Below are positions 28,989-38,167 of a stretch of 64,000 nt of DNA, in pieces. Both the position numbers and the translations under genes were made by a program. How positions within the stretch are numbered: the first letter of the stretch is position 1; the number at the start of each line of letters is the position of its first letter. The DNA lies in assembly GCF_000143845.1 (NCBI RefSeq), contig NC_014363.1, forward strand, positions 977,186 through 1,041,185, read 5' to 3'. This stretch comes from Olsenella uli DSM 7084 (lineage in GTDB: Bacteria > Actinomycetota > Coriobacteriia > Coriobacteriales > Atopobiaceae). Under the pieces are notes generated by a model. It did no database searches. It had not been told where the DNA came from and was given only the letters and a program-made list of their open reading frames with translations.

Positions 28989-30764
28989 ATGGGAAAGAGG
29001 GAAGAGAGGGAGATCGACCCTCTGTCCAGGCTGCTCGGGTGGGCAGGGCCAACCAACCGAGCGCTCTACGTGCTTTCCGTGGCACTTGCCGTCATAGGCG
29101 TGGTGGGTAACGTCCTGCCGTACTATACGGCGGGCCAGATGGTTCTGGGCGTGCTCGGGGGTAATCGCAGCCTGGGGTTCTATGGAGGCTGGTGCGCCTT
29201 CGCGGCCGTGAGCTTCGGCTGCCACATCGTCTTTCACTACGCGTCGACGTCCGTCTCGCACATAGCGACGTTCAGGACCATCTCGTCGGTGCGCCGCCGC
29301 CTTGCGTCCAAGCTCACGCGCGTCCCCATGGGCTACGTCCTCGACACGCCCTCGGGCACGCTCAAGAACATCCTCGTGGAGAAGGCCGACGGCATCGAGG
29401 TTGCCCTCGCCCATGTGGTCCCCGAGATGACCAGCGACCTGCTGGTGCCCATCGCGGTCGTAGCCTACCTGTTTTCGCTCGACTGGAGGCTGGCCCTCGT
29501 CTCACTCGCGACCATCCCCGTGGGCGCCCTGGTCTACGGCCAGATGATGCGCGACTACGAGGAGTGGTACGGCCGCACCGTGACGACGGGCAACGAGATG
29601 TCGTCCGCCGCCGTCGAGTATGTGAATGGCATCGAGGTCATCAAGGCCTTCGGCCGCTCGGCCAGCTCGTATGAGAAGTTCTCCCGTGCGGTACACGCAT
29701 ACGCCCACTCCTTCATCGACTGGATGGCACACTGTCAGATCTGGTCGGACCTGGGGCTGTCCATCATGCCCGCCACGCTGGTGGGGGTGCTCCCGGTGGG
29801 CTGCCTCCTCGTGGCATCGGGGCAGCTCGAGCCCGCGACCTTCGTGCTGGCCGCCATCCTCTCGCTGGGCATCTTCCCGCCCCTCTACGCGGCCATGAGC
29901 TTCATGGACTCCCTTGCCCAGCTGGGAACGGTCGTGGGCCAGATCGCCGATGTGCTCGGTCAGGGCGAGCAGCTCCGTGCCGACGAGCCTTCGTCCGGAC
30001 TTCGCGCGGGCGAGGTCCCGAGCATCGAGCTTACGGACGTGCGCTTCTCGTACGGCGACGCCGAGGTGCTGCATGGCGTGGACCTCTCGGTCGAGGCGGG
30101 TACGGTCTGCGCCCTCGTGGGACCCAGCGGGTCGGGCAAGTCGACCCTGGCGCGGCTCATGGCCGGCTTCTGGGACCCTGGCGAAGGCAGCGTGTGCCTG
30201 GGAGGCGTTCCCCTCACGAGCCTCTCAGCGAGTCAGCTGGCGGACGAGGTGGCATACGTCTCGCAGGACAACTACCTCTTCGACCAGTCGATCATGGAGA
30301 ACATCCGCATGGGCCGTCCCGACGCCACGGACGAGGAGGTCATGGAGGTGGCGCGCCAGAGCGGCTGCCACGACTTCATCATGGCCCTCGACCACGGCTA
30401 CCAGACCGTGGTGGGCGGCGGCGGCGGGCACCTCTCGGGCGGCGAGCGCCAGCGCGTCGCCATCGCACGGGCCATGCTGCATGACAGCCCCGTCGTGATC
30501 CTGGACGAGGCCACGGCCTACACGGACCCGGAGAGCGAAGCCCAGGTGGAGGCTGCCGTCTCTCGTCTCGTCGCGGGAAGGACCCTGGTCGTGATCGCGC
30601 ACCGGCTCTCCACCATCACCGACGCGGACAAGATCGTCGTGGTGGACGACGGACGCATCCGCGCCAGCGGCACGCACGAGGAGCTCATGGGATCCTGCGA
30701 GCTCTACCGGAAGATGTACCAGGCTCACATGGGCGCCCGCGATATGGCGTCGGAAGGGGAGTAG
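28989..30764 (+). CDS. ABC exporter half-transporter (permease-ATPase), first subunit
   Basis: Type IV ABC exporter with an N-terminal transmembrane domain of six segments (about residues 25-310) and a C-terminal ATPase. Walker A GPSGSGKST starts at residue 378, the signature is LSGGERQRVAIAR, Walker B VVILDEATAYTDPE and the switch IAHRLST. Catalytic Glu is present. ATG 28989 has a taggagga SD. It pairs with the next gene, 3 nt away, as a probable heterodimer; substrate unknown, although pairs of this layout include siderophore and peptide transporters. Length 591 residues. Confidence 0.9.
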   Translation: MGKREEREIDPLSRLLGWAGPTNRALYVLSVALAVIGVVGNVLPYYTAGQMVLGVLGGNRSLGFYGGWCAFAAVSFGCHIVFHYASTSVSHIATFRTISSVRRRLASKLTRVPMGYVLDTPSGTLKNILVEKADGIEVALAHVVPEMTSDLLVPIAVVAYLFSLDWRLALVSLATIPVGALVYGQMMRDYEEWYGRTVTTGNEMSSAAVEYVNGIEVIKAFGRSASSYEKFSRAVHAYAHSFIDWMAHCQIWSDLGLSIMPATLVGVLPVGCLLVASGQLEPATFVLAAILSLGIFPPLYAAMSFMDSLAQLGTVVGQIADVLGQGEQLRADEPSSGLRAGEVPSIELTDVRFSYGDAEVLHGVDLSVEAGTVCALVGPSGSGKSTLARLMAGFWDPGEGSVCLGGVPLTSLSASQLADEVAYVSQDNYLFDQSIMENIRMGRPDATDEEVMEVARQSGCHDFIMALDHGYQTVVGGGGGHLSGGERQRVAIARAMLHDSPVVILDEATAYTDPESEAQVEAAVSRLVAGRTLVVIAHRLSTITDADKIVVVDDGRIRASGTHEELMGSCELYRKMYQAHMGARDMASEGE

Positions 30765-30767
30765 GGC

Positions 30768-32507
30768 ATGCTGTCAACCATACGCAAGTACTTCGCCTTC
30801 GGCGGGTCGAACACGCCCAAGCTGCGTCGCGGCATGGCCTGGAGCGTGGGTAACTCCATCTTCGAGGCGCTGCAGATCCTGGCCCTGGCCATCGTGCTCT
30901 CGGCCGTCGCCACCTCGACGGTGGGGGTCCGGACGGCGGTCGCCTCACTGGCCGTCATGCTTGTCTCCATGGCAGGCTGCTCCGTTACCGCACACTTCAA
31001 GAGCCAGAACTTCTGCGACGGCAACTTCTCCATGAGCGGCGAGAAGCGTTCGCAGATCGGCGATCGCATGCGCTATCTGCCCATGGGCTACTTCAATGAC
31101 AACAGCCTGGGGGAGATCGCCAGCACCATGACCAATACCCTCGACGACGTGCAGAACGCCGGTGGCGTCGTCTACTCCAACGTCATCTCGGGCCTCGTGC
31201 TCACGGTGGTCATGGTGCTCATGCTCGCCGTGATGGACCTGCGCTGCGGCCTGCTTGCCGCCGCCACCGTCGTCTGCGTGCTGGGCATCAATGCCATCAT
31301 GCAGAACGTCTCGCGTGCCGTTTCCGACCGCCGCGTGGAGTCCCAGCGCGCCATCGTGGGCGCCGTCCTCGAGTACGTGCAGGGCATCTCCGTGGTGAGG
31401 GCCTTCTCCCTGGCCGATGGCGCGGAGAGCCGCCTGGGCGCCGCCATCGGCGACTGCGAGCACGCCAACCTCACGCTCGAACTGCGCTTCGTCTGCTTCA
31501 TGGTCCTGGAGGCGCTGGTCTGCAAGGCATCGAGCATCGCCCTCTGCCTGCTGTCGCTCTCGCTCTGGGCCTCTGGCTCGCTCGAGACAGGCACCTGCCT
31601 CACCATGGTCGTCGCATCGTTCATGGTGTTCGCCAAGCTCGAGCTGGTGGGCAGCTATGCCAGCCTGCTGCGCATGATCGACTTCAGCATGGACAAGGTG
31701 AACGCCCTCATCGCGACCCCCGCCATGGGGGAGGGCGCTGGCATCGAGTCCGGCGACCGCTTTGACATCGAGCTCGAGGACGTCTCCTTCTCCTACGGAG
31801 AGCGAGACGTGGTCGACCACGTCTCGCTCTCCATCCCCCAGGGCAGCTCCTGCGCGCTCGTGGGACCCTCCGGCAGCGGCAAGACCACGCTCGCGCACCT
31901 CATGGCGCGCTTCTGGGACGTGGATGCGGGACGCGTCACCGTGGGCGCGCACGATGTACGCGACTGGAAGGTGGACGCCCTGCTCTCCAACTTCTCCATG
32001 GTCTTCCAGGGAGTCTACCTCTTCGACGATACCATCGAGAACAACATCAAGTTCGGCCGTCCGCAGGCCACGCACGCAGAGGTCGTCGAGGCTGCGCGCC
32101 GCGCCTGCTGCGACGAGTTCATCGACAGGTTGGAGCATGGCTACGACACGCGAATAGGAGAGGGTGGGGCCTCCCTCTCGGGTGGCGAGCGCCAGCGCAT
32201 CTCCATCGCCCGCGCCATCCTCAAGGACGCTCCCATCGTCATCCTCGACGAGGCCACCGCGAACGTCGACCCCGAGAACGAACTCGAGCTCCAGCGGGCC
32301 ATCGAGGAGCTGAGGCGCGGTAAGACGGTCATCATGATCGCACACCGCCTCAAGACGGTGCGCGGGGCCGACCAGATCGTGGTGGTGGACGCAGGCCGCA
32401 TCGTGCAGCGCGGCACGCACGAGAGCCTCATGCGCGAGGAGGGGATCTACCGTGACTTCGTGGGCATGCGCGAGCGCACCATTGGCTGGAAGCTCGCCCA
32501 GGCATAG
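30768..32507 (+). CDS. ABC exporter half-transporter (permease-ATPase), second subunit
   Basis: Companion of the preceding gene, with the same architecture: six membrane segments to about residue 310, Walker A GPSGSGKTT from residue 366, signature LSGGERQRISIAR, Walker B IVILDEATANVDPE and IAHRLKT. Both subunits keep the catalytic Glu, so neither ATP site looks degenerate. ATG 30768 has ggaagggga upstream. Likely one operon controlled by the TetR protein upstream. Length 579 residues. Confidence 0.9.
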   Translation: MLSTIRKYFAFGGSNTPKLRRGMAWSVGNSIFEALQILALAIVLSAVATSTVGVRTAVASLAVMLVSMAGCSVTAHFKSQNFCDGNFSMSGEKRSQIGDRMRYLPMGYFNDNSLGEIASTMTNTLDDVQNAGGVVYSNVISGLVLTVVMVLMLAVMDLRCGLLAAATVVCVLGINAIMQNVSRAVSDRRVESQRAIVGAVLEYVQGISVVRAFSLADGAESRLGAAIGDCEHANLTLELRFVCFMVLEALVCKASSIALCLLSLSLWASGSLETGTCLTMVVASFMVFAKLELVGSYASLLRMIDFSMDKVNALIATPAMGEGAGIESGDRFDIELEDVSFSYGERDVVDHVSLSIPQGSSCALVGPSGSGKTTLAHLMARFWDVDAGRVTVGAHDVRDWKVDALLSNFSMVFQGVYLFDDTIENNIKFGRPQATHAEVVEAARRACCDEFIDRLEHGYDTRIGEGGASLSGGERQRISIARAILKDAPIVILDEATANVDPENELELQRAIEELRRGKTVIMIAHRLKTVRGADQIVVVDAGRIVQRGTHESLMREEGIYRDFVGMRERTIGWKLAQA

Positions 32508-32567
32508 CCCGCGCGCGGCCATTGTGGTCGCTTTGTGCCCAAGCTCGAGACGGAGCGCCTGGCTTCC

Positions 32568-32596
32568 TTGCCCCAACAGGACGCATGCCATATAAT
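32568..32596 (+). promoter_or_regulatory. Sigma-70-type promoter of rplS
   Basis: TTGCCC (32568-32573), a 17-nt spacer and a perfect TATAAT (32591-32596). It leaves a leader of about 60 nt before rplS. Confidence 0.8.
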
Positions 32597-32640
32597 GACT
32601 CGCCGTGTGTAAGCCTATGTGCCGCGCAGTAGACGACGGC

Positions 32641-32657
32641 ACCTCTAGAGACGAGGT
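32641..32657 (+). promoter_or_regulatory. Possible SD-masking hairpin in the rplS leader
   Basis: acctc (32641-32645) can pair with gaggt (32653-32657), which is the ribosome binding site just before ATG 32662. A second short stem (tgccg/cggca) lies immediately upstream. This could permit autoregulation, but five base pairs are weak evidence. Confidence 0.3.
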
Positions 32658-32661
32658 AACT

Positions 32662-33003
32662 ATGGACTACATTCGCGCAATCGAGCGCCAGCAGATCCGT
32701 GAGGACATCCCTCAGGTTCGCGTCGGCGACAACGTCAAGGTGCACTACCGCATCAAGGAGGGCGAGCGCGAGCGCGAGCAGGTCTTCCAGGGCGACGTCA
32801 TCCGCATGAGCGGGGGCTCCTCCCGCGAGACCTTCACCGTCCGCAAGATCTCCTTCGGCGTCGGTGTCGAGCGCACCTTCCCCCTCCACAGCCCCAAGAT
32901 CGCCCAGCTCGAGGTCGTGCGCCATGGTGACGTCCATCGTGCCAAGCTCTACTACCTTCGCGACCGCGTCGGCAAGGCGGCGCGCATCCGCGAGAAGCGC
33001 TAG
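32662..33003 (+). CDS. rplS: 50S ribosomal protein bL19
   Basis: Large-subunit protein at the 30S-50S interface. Conserved features are [31 protein letters not shown] and [17 protein letters not shown], ending in [22 protein letters not shown] 32662 matches the family N-terminus and has gaggtaact upstream; the open frame extends further 5' but without homology. Length 113 residues. It has its own promoter and a hairpin downstream. Confidence 0.96.
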   Translation: MDYIRAIERQQIREDIPQVRVGDNVKVHYRIKEGEREREQVFQGDVIRMSGGSSRETFTVRKISFGVGVERTFPLHSPKIAQLEVVRHGDVHRAKLYYLRDRVGKAARIREKR

Positions 33004-33025
33004 GTCATACAGCAGAGGAACCCCA

Positions 33026-33050
33026 AGGGGCCGCCCGCGTGGCGGCCCCT
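33026..33050 (+). terminator. Hairpin after rplS
   Basis: Perfect 10-bp stem aggggccgcc (33026-33035) with ggcggcccct (33041-33050), 5-nt loop. The tail is ctcgtag, without a true U-run, so termination may be partial. Confidence 0.55.
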
Positions 33051-33090
33051 CTCGTAGACGCACAGCGTTCGGGCGGGAGAGGAGGCGCGC

Positions 33091-33870
33091 ATGGCATACG
33101 CCGCGACGGCGAGGGAGATTGCCGCACTCCTGAGTGACGCGGGACCCGAGGAGGCCCTCGCCCTTAGCGAGCGCTATGCCGAGGACCCCCGCAAGCAGGT
33201 TCGCCAGGCTGTTGGCGCGGCCTTGCGGCGCCGCGAGCGCGAACTCGAGGAGAGGGAGCGCGTCTCCCGGATGTATGCCCTTGAGCGGGAGCTGGGTGGG
33301 GAGGGTGTCATCGTGGGCGTGGACGAGGTGGGCCGCGGGGCCCTCGCCGGTCCGCTCACCGCTTGCGCGGTCGCCCTGCCGGGCGAGCCCATCATATGGG
33401 GTCTCAATGACTCCAAGCAGCTGAGTCCCGCACGGCGCGGGGCATTGGGAGCCACGATAGCCGAGCACGCCATCGCCATCGGCGTGGCCCACGTCGAACC
33501 CGCATCCATCGATGCCGTCGGCATGTCGGTGGCGCTGCGGATGGCCATGGGCCAGGCCATTGCCGATGCCGGTGTCGATGCGGACTGCGTCCTGATAGAC
33601 GGCAACCCCGTACACGTGCATCCCCAAGAGCGCGCCCTCGTCAAGGGCGACGCGCGCGTCGCGTGCATCGCGGCGGCCTCCATCGTCGCCAAGGTGACCC
33701 GAGACTCCCTCATGGTGGCCTACGACAGCGAGTATCCGGGCTATCATCTCGCCGAGTGCAAGGGATACGGCTCCCCGGCGCACATCGACGCCATCAGGCG
33801 GTTAGGGCTGACCCCCATTCATCGTGTGTCGTTCTGCGGCAACTTCCTGGAGACTCCCGCGCTGTTCTGA
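33091..33870 (+). CDS. rnhB: Ribonuclease HII
   Basis: Cuts RNA in RNA-DNA hybrids, including single ribonucleotides. The catalytic domain starts VDEVGRGALAGP with Asp78 and includes LNDSKQLSPARR, IDGNPVHV and AASIVAKVTRDSLM. The first 75 residues form a helical extension with the DPRKQVRQAV segment that is common in Gram-positive RNase HII. ATG 33091 has ggagaggagg upstream. Length 259 residues. Confidence 0.95.
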   Translation: MAYAATAREIAALLSDAGPEEALALSERYAEDPRKQVRQAVGAALRRRERELEERERVSRMYALERELGGEGVIVGVDEVGRGALAGPLTACAVALPGEPIIWGLNDSKQLSPARRGALGATIAEHAIAIGVAHVEPASIDAVGMSVALRMAMGQAIADAGVDADCVLIDGNPVHVHPQERALVKGDARVACIAAASIVAKVTRDSLMVAYDSEYPGYHLAECKGYGSPAHIDAIRRLGLTPIHRVSFCGNFLETPALF

Positions 33871-33971
33871 GAAGGACGTCCTACAGGGTGCTTGCGGTAA
33901 ACGAGCGCAGGCACCGGTGCAAGTCACCCATAGCAGAATCCTTCCCACGATATGATGCGAGGGAGGCTTCT

Positions 33972-34406
33972 ATGCAGGCGGGCGGAGAAGGGGCGCAGGA
34001 GGGCCGCACGGGTGCCGGACGGCGGACGCGCGGCATGGGCGCCCGCGAGGTCGGCGCCGAGGGAGAGCGACTGGCCACGACCTACCTCAGGCGGCGTGGG
34101 TACGAGGTCCTGGAGCGCAACTGGACGTGTACGGCCGGTGAGGTGGACATAGTCTGCGAGATCGAGGGTACCGTCGTGCTGGTCGAGGTGAAGACGCGCC
34201 TTTGGCGGGAGGTGGAGGACGGCCCTTTGCCGGAGCTTGCCGTGGACGGTAGGAAGCGGGCCCGTTACCGCAGGCTTGCGCTCGTCTATCTCTGCACCCA
34301 TCCCGAAGTCGAGGCGGTCCGCTTCGACGTGGTGGCGATAAGCATCGTGGGAAGGCGCTGTGCCCAGGTCCACCACCTCATGGGCGCCTTCGCCTGGGAT
34401 GACTGA
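33972..34406 (+). CDS. YraN/UPF0102 family nuclease-fold protein
   Basis: Small protein with a restriction-endonuclease-like core: GAEGERLATTYLRRRGYEVL followed by GEVDIVCEIEGTVVLVEVKTR, which carries the expected acidic and Lys residues. The role is not established; the family often neighbours rnhB and comM, as here. ATG 33972 has a gggaggc SD. The stop overlaps the comM start (TGATG). About 144 residues, with a 30-residue Gly/Arg-rich N-terminus. Confidence 0.88.
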   Translation: MQAGGEGAQEGRTGAGRRTRGMGAREVGAEGERLATTYLRRRGYEVLERNWTCTAGEVDIVCEIEGTVVLVEVKTRLWREVEDGPLPELAVDGRKRARYRRLALVYLCTHPEVEAVRFDVVAISIVGRRCAQVHHLMGAFAWDD

Positions 34407-35902
34407 TGGGTGCCTCCGTAGCCGTCCAGACGGCCATACTGCACGGGATGGAGGCCCTGCCCGTGAGGGTCGAGGTGTCCACTTCCGCAGGCATTCCAGG
34501 CATCACGATGGTAGGTCTGCCCGATTCCGCCGTGTTGGAGTCCCGTTCGCGCATTCGCTGCGCCATACGAAACAGCGCCCTCAGGATGCCCCGTGAGCAC
34601 ATAACCGTGAACTTCGCACCCGGAGAGTTGAGAAAGTCGGGCACGGGGCTCGACCTGCCCGTGGCGGTGTCCATCCTTTGCAGCAGCGGGCAGATGCCGC
34701 TGACTGGTCTCGATTCCTGCCTCTTCGTCGGCGAGCTGGCGCTCGAGGGCGACATACGGCCCACGCGCGGCATGCTCGCGTACCAGAGGCTCGCGGAGTC
34801 TATGGGCCTTGCGCTCGTCTGCTCTCCGGAATCGGGCTGCCTGGGATCCTACGAGCGCTGCCTGGGCGTAGCCGCGCTGGGAGAGATCGCCCGTGGCGTC
34901 CCTTGGGTCACCCGTCACTGCAGACGTCCGAGTCCCGCCGACGACCACTCGTGCGAGCATGCTCCGGCGACGCTCGACTTCGCCGACGTCGTGGACCAGG
35001 AGTCCGCGAAGCGTGCCATCGCCATTGCGGTCGCAGGTGGCCATGGCCTGCTCATGGTGGGTCCTCCCGGGTCGGGGAAGACCATGCTCGCCCGGAGGAT
35101 ACCACGCATCATGCCCCCACTTTCCCCAGCGGAGAAGGACGAGGCCCTGCTCGTTGCCTCGGTCGCCGGCCGGGACGCGACCGAGCTGCAGCTGGGCAAC
35201 AGGCCCTTTCGCAGCCCCCATCACTCCATCTCACTCGCTGGGATGATAGGTGGCGGAAGGCCCGTGCTGCCAGGTGAGGTGACCCTCGCCCACAGGGGCG
35301 TGCTGTTCCTCGATGAGCTCCCCGAGTTTGCGTGCAACGTCCTACAGTCACTGAGGCAGCCCCTCGAGGAGAGGTGCGTGAGGCTTATCAGGGCGGAGGG
35401 CGCCTTCGCCTTTCCCTGCGACTTTCTCTTCGTCGCTGCGGCAAATCCCTGCCCCTGCGGCTACCTGGGCGATCCGGTAAGGCCCTGCAGCTGCAGCGAG
35501 ACGAGGGTGGCCCAGTACCAGTCGCGCATAGGCGGCCCGCTCATGGATCGCATCGACGTGAGGGTGGACGTGGCGCGTCCCGATGCGTCGAAGGTGATAG
35601 GCGGCCGCGAGGGGCTCTCGACGGAAGACATGACGCGCATGGTGCTGCGCGCGAGGGAGCGTCAGGAAGGGAGAGGCGATGCCGGCGCACTCAACTCCCG
35701 GCTTCCCCTCTCCCAGATTTCCCTGGAGGCGGACGCGCGCTCCGTGCTCGAGCGGATGTCGGCAAGGCTTGCGCTCGGCGGTCGCTCGATCGTTCGCGTC
35801 GCACGCGTAGCCCGAACGATTGCCGACCTCGAGGGAAGTGACCGCGTCAGGCGAGGCCATGTCGTAGAGGCCTGCATGTACCGAGACCGAAGTGGGGTAT
35901 GA
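34406..35902 (+). CDS. comM: ComM/YifB family Mg-chelatase-like AAA+ ATPase
   Basis: Hexameric helicase-like ATPase implicated in branch migration during natural transformation. An N-terminal Lon/S5-like domain (LPVRVEVSTSAGIPGITMVG, GTGLDLPVAVSIL) precedes the AAA+ domain with Walker A GPPGSGKTML from residue 219 and GVLFLDELPEF as Walker B. A Cys-rich CPCGYLGDPVRPCSC segment is family-typical. Length 498 residues. It lies immediately before dprA, another competence gene. Confidence 0.94.
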   Translation: MGASVAVQTAILHGMEALPVRVEVSTSAGIPGITMVGLPDSAVLESRSRIRCAIRNSALRMPREHITVNFAPGELRKSGTGLDLPVAVSILCSSGQMPLTGLDSCLFVGELALEGDIRPTRGMLAYQRLAESMGLALVCSPESGCLGSYERCLGVAALGEIARGVPWVTRHCRRPSPADDHSCEHAPATLDFADVVDQESAKRAIAIAVAGGHGLLMVGPPGSGKTMLARRIPRIMPPLSPAEKDEALLVASVAGRDATELQLGNRPFRSPHHSISLAGMIGGGRPVLPGEVTLAHRGVLFLDELPEFACNVLQSLRQPLEERCVRLIRAEGAFAFPCDFLFVAAANPCPCGYLGDPVRPCSCSETRVAQYQSRIGGPLMDRIDVRVDVARPDASKVIGGREGLSTEDMTRMVLRARERQEGRGDAGALNSRLPLSQISLEADARSVLERMSARLALGGRSIVRVARVARTIADLEGSDRVRRGHVVEACMYRDRSGV

Positions 35903-36811
35903 CGATGGTGGCACGAGGGGGGCGCTGGGCGCTCGGGAGGAAGGACGAGGGATATCCCCCCCTCCCTCGAGCTCCTCGAGGACCCTCCAGAGGAGCTGAG
36001 GGGCATTGGCGACCCCTCGGCGCTAGGGGCGCCTTGCATATCGATCATCGGGGCCCGCAGGGCGACGCCCTATGGCATTGCCGTCGCGGAGATCGCTGGC
36101 CGCGTCGCAGCCGAATGTGGCCTGACGGTCGTGTCGGGAGGTGCCATGGGCTGCGACTGCGCCGCCCTGCGTGCCGCAGCCAGGTCCGGTGGCCGCTGCG
36201 TGATCGTGTCCGGATGCGGGGCGGACCGCGTGTACCCCGCAAGCTCGTCGGACATGTTCGAACGGGCCGCGGCAGGGGAGGGTGCGGTCATATCGCTCGA
36301 GCCTTGGGGGCAGGGACCGAGGAGGTGGGCCTTCCCCAAGAGGAACCGCATCATCGCCGCGCTCTCGAGATGCGTGCTGATCGCCGAGGCGGGGGTGAGA
36401 TCGGGAACCATGAGCACCGCAGACGCTGCGGTCGAGATGGGGAGGACGCTGTATGCCGTGCCCGGCTCGATCTTCTCGCCGCAGTCTGCCGGCGCGAACA
36501 CCCTCATCGCCAACGGGGCCGCCATCATCTCTTCCGAGGTCGACCTGGAGGTCCGGATATCGTATGACTACGGGTGCCTGCGGTTCGTGGGCGCCCAGGG
36601 ACCGACCCCATCCGGCAGGATACTGTCTGCACTGACCGCGAACCCCATGCGCCCCGACGACCTTGCCCGCGCGCTGGGGGAGGACGTGGTCCACGTCCTC
36701 AACGCGTTGAGCGACTACGAGCTCCAGGGTCTTGTGGTCCGCCTGCGCGACGGCCGCTTCTCCCCGTCAGCGCCCGCGTTCGAGGGGCAGGGTACAATCG
36801 CTACCGGGTAA
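35899..36811 (+). pseudogene. dprA: dprA (DNA processing / recombination mediator protein), frameshifted at a C7 tract
   Basis: DprA loads RecA on incoming single-stranded DNA in transformation. ATG 35899 overlaps the comM stop as ATGA and reads to DEGYPP, the usual start of the DprA Rossmann region. The homology then continues in the next frame (LELLEDPPEELRG, ISIIGARRATPYG, FPKRNRIIAALSR, AVPGSIFSPQSAGANTLIA, C-terminal winged helix). The break is at seven Cs, 35956-35962; removing one C would join a 303-residue protein. In the second frame there is no good start before GTG 36131. It could be a real mutation, a phase-variable tract, +1 frameshifting or a sequencing error. Confidence 0.8.
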
Positions 36812-36841
36812 CGGTGTCACATGCGTGCGGGGGAGTCCAAG

Positions 36842-38167
36842 GTGCCAGACGAAGTCACAGTCATCGGAGGGGGTCTCGCGGGGAGCGAGTGCGCGCTTCA
36901 GCTTGCGAGCCGGGGCGTACGGGTCACGCTCTTTGAGCAGCGCCCGTTCCATAGCTCACCCGCACACCACGGTGCGGGCTTTGCCGAACTCGTGTGCTCG
37001 AACTCCCTCAAGTCGACGCGCCACGACAGCGCGGCGGGTCTCCTCAAGGAGGAGATCACCAAGATGGGCTCCTTCCTCATCGCCCTTGCGCACAGGGCCT
37101 CCGTTCCGGCCGGGGGTGCCCTTGCGGTCGATCGTGGTGCCTTCACGGACCTTGTCACGCAGGCGATCGAGGGCGAGGGGAACATATCCGTCGTACGGGA
37201 GGAGGTCACGACGATTCCCGGGGGCATGGTCGTCGTCGCAGCCGGGCCCCTCTGCTCCGACGCCCTGTTCGGGGACCTCTCTCGAAGGCTGGGGGCCGAG
37301 TCGCTCTCCTTCTACGATGCCGCGGCGCCCATCGTCGACGCGCAGACCGTCGATCGCTCCATCGCCTTCGTGCAGTCACGCTATGCCGAGGGAGGGGGAG
37401 ACTACCTCAACTGCCCCATGGACCGAGACGAGTACGATGCGTTCTACGACGCCCTCGTCGCCGCCAAGCGCATCGTCTCCAAGGACTTCGAGCAGAAGGA
37501 CCTCTTCAATGCCTGTCAACCCGTCGAGGAGGTCGCCCGAACGGGACGCGACTCGCTGCGCTTTGGCGCCCTCAAGCCCGTCGGTCTCACGGATCCCAGA
37601 ACGGGACGGCGTCCCTGGGCTGCCGTGCAGCTGCGCGCCGAGAACGTAGGGCGTACGGCGTATAACCTCGTGGGGTTCCAGACCAATCTCAGCTGGGGCG
37701 AGCAGAAGCGCGTCTTCCGGATGATCCCGGGTCTTGAGGAGGCGGACTTCTTCCGCTATGGCGTCATGCACAGGAACAGCTTCGTCGACGCGCCCCGTGT
37801 CCTAACGGATACCTTTGCCATACCCCATACGCAGGTCAGACTTGCGGGCCAGATCACCGGTACGGAGGGCTACGTCGAGGCCATCGCCTCGGGCCTGCTC
37901 GCCGCGCTCAACACCATCTGCGACATCCGCTCTGCCGAACACGTCGACCTCCCGGCGACGACTGCCCTGGGCTCGCTCGTGAGGTACGCGACCGACCCGG
38001 CAACGTGTCCCTACCAACCCATGCATGTCAACTTCGGCATCATCGCTCCCTTGGGGAGGGGGCGTCTCGGTAAGCGGGAACGCTACGGGGCCTATGCAGA
38101 CAGGGCCGCCCGGGACATGGACACCTACCTCGCAAGTCGTCCCGACCTCTTCGGCCGGGCAAGGTGA
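36842..38167 (+). CDS. trmFO: tRNA (uracil-54-C5)-methyltransferase TrmFO (folate/FAD-dependent)
   Basis: Makes ribothymidine 54 in the tRNA T loop using methylene-tetrahydrofolate. The FAD-binding N-terminus is VIGGGLAGSECALQLASRG, followed by HHGAGFAELVCSNSLKS, both typical. NFQTN-type region FQTNLSWGEQKRVFRMIPGL and GQITGTEGYVEAIASG also fit. GTG 36842 has a strong gggggag SD 6 nt upstream and is preferred to ATG 36821. Length 441 residues. The stop overlaps the recombinase start as GTGA. Confidence 0.94.
   Translation: MPDEVTVIGGGLAGSECALQLASRGVRVTLFEQRPFHSSPAHHGAGFAELVCSNSLKSTRHDSAAGLLKEEITKMGSFLIALAHRASVPAGGALAVDRGAFTDLVTQAIEGEGNISVVREEVTTIPGGMVVVAAGPLCSDALFGDLSRRLGAESLSFYDAAAPIVDAQTVDRSIAFVQSRYAEGGGDYLNCPMDRDEYDAFYDALVAAKRIVSKDFEQKDLFNACQPVEEVARTGRDSLRFGALKPVGLTDPRTGRRPWAAVQLRAENVGRTAYNLVGFQTNLSWGEQKRVFRMIPGLEEADFFRYGVMHRNSFVDAPRVLTDTFAIPHTQVRLAGQITGTEGYVEAIASGLLAALNTICDIRSAEHVDLPATTALGSLVRYATDPATCPYQPMHVNFGIIAPLGRGRLGKRERYGAYADRAARDMDTYLASRPDLFGRAR

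Noticed and set aside
33911-33920. GCACCGGTGC palindrome between rnhB and yraN as an operator
   Set aside because: A single 10-nt palindrome in GC-rich DNA without a promoter around it; no second copy noticed.
35963-36567. Continuation of the first dprA frame beyond the C7 tract
   Set aside because: After DEGYPP it becomes Arg/Gly/His-rich with no DprA similarity, so it is not a functional end of the protein.
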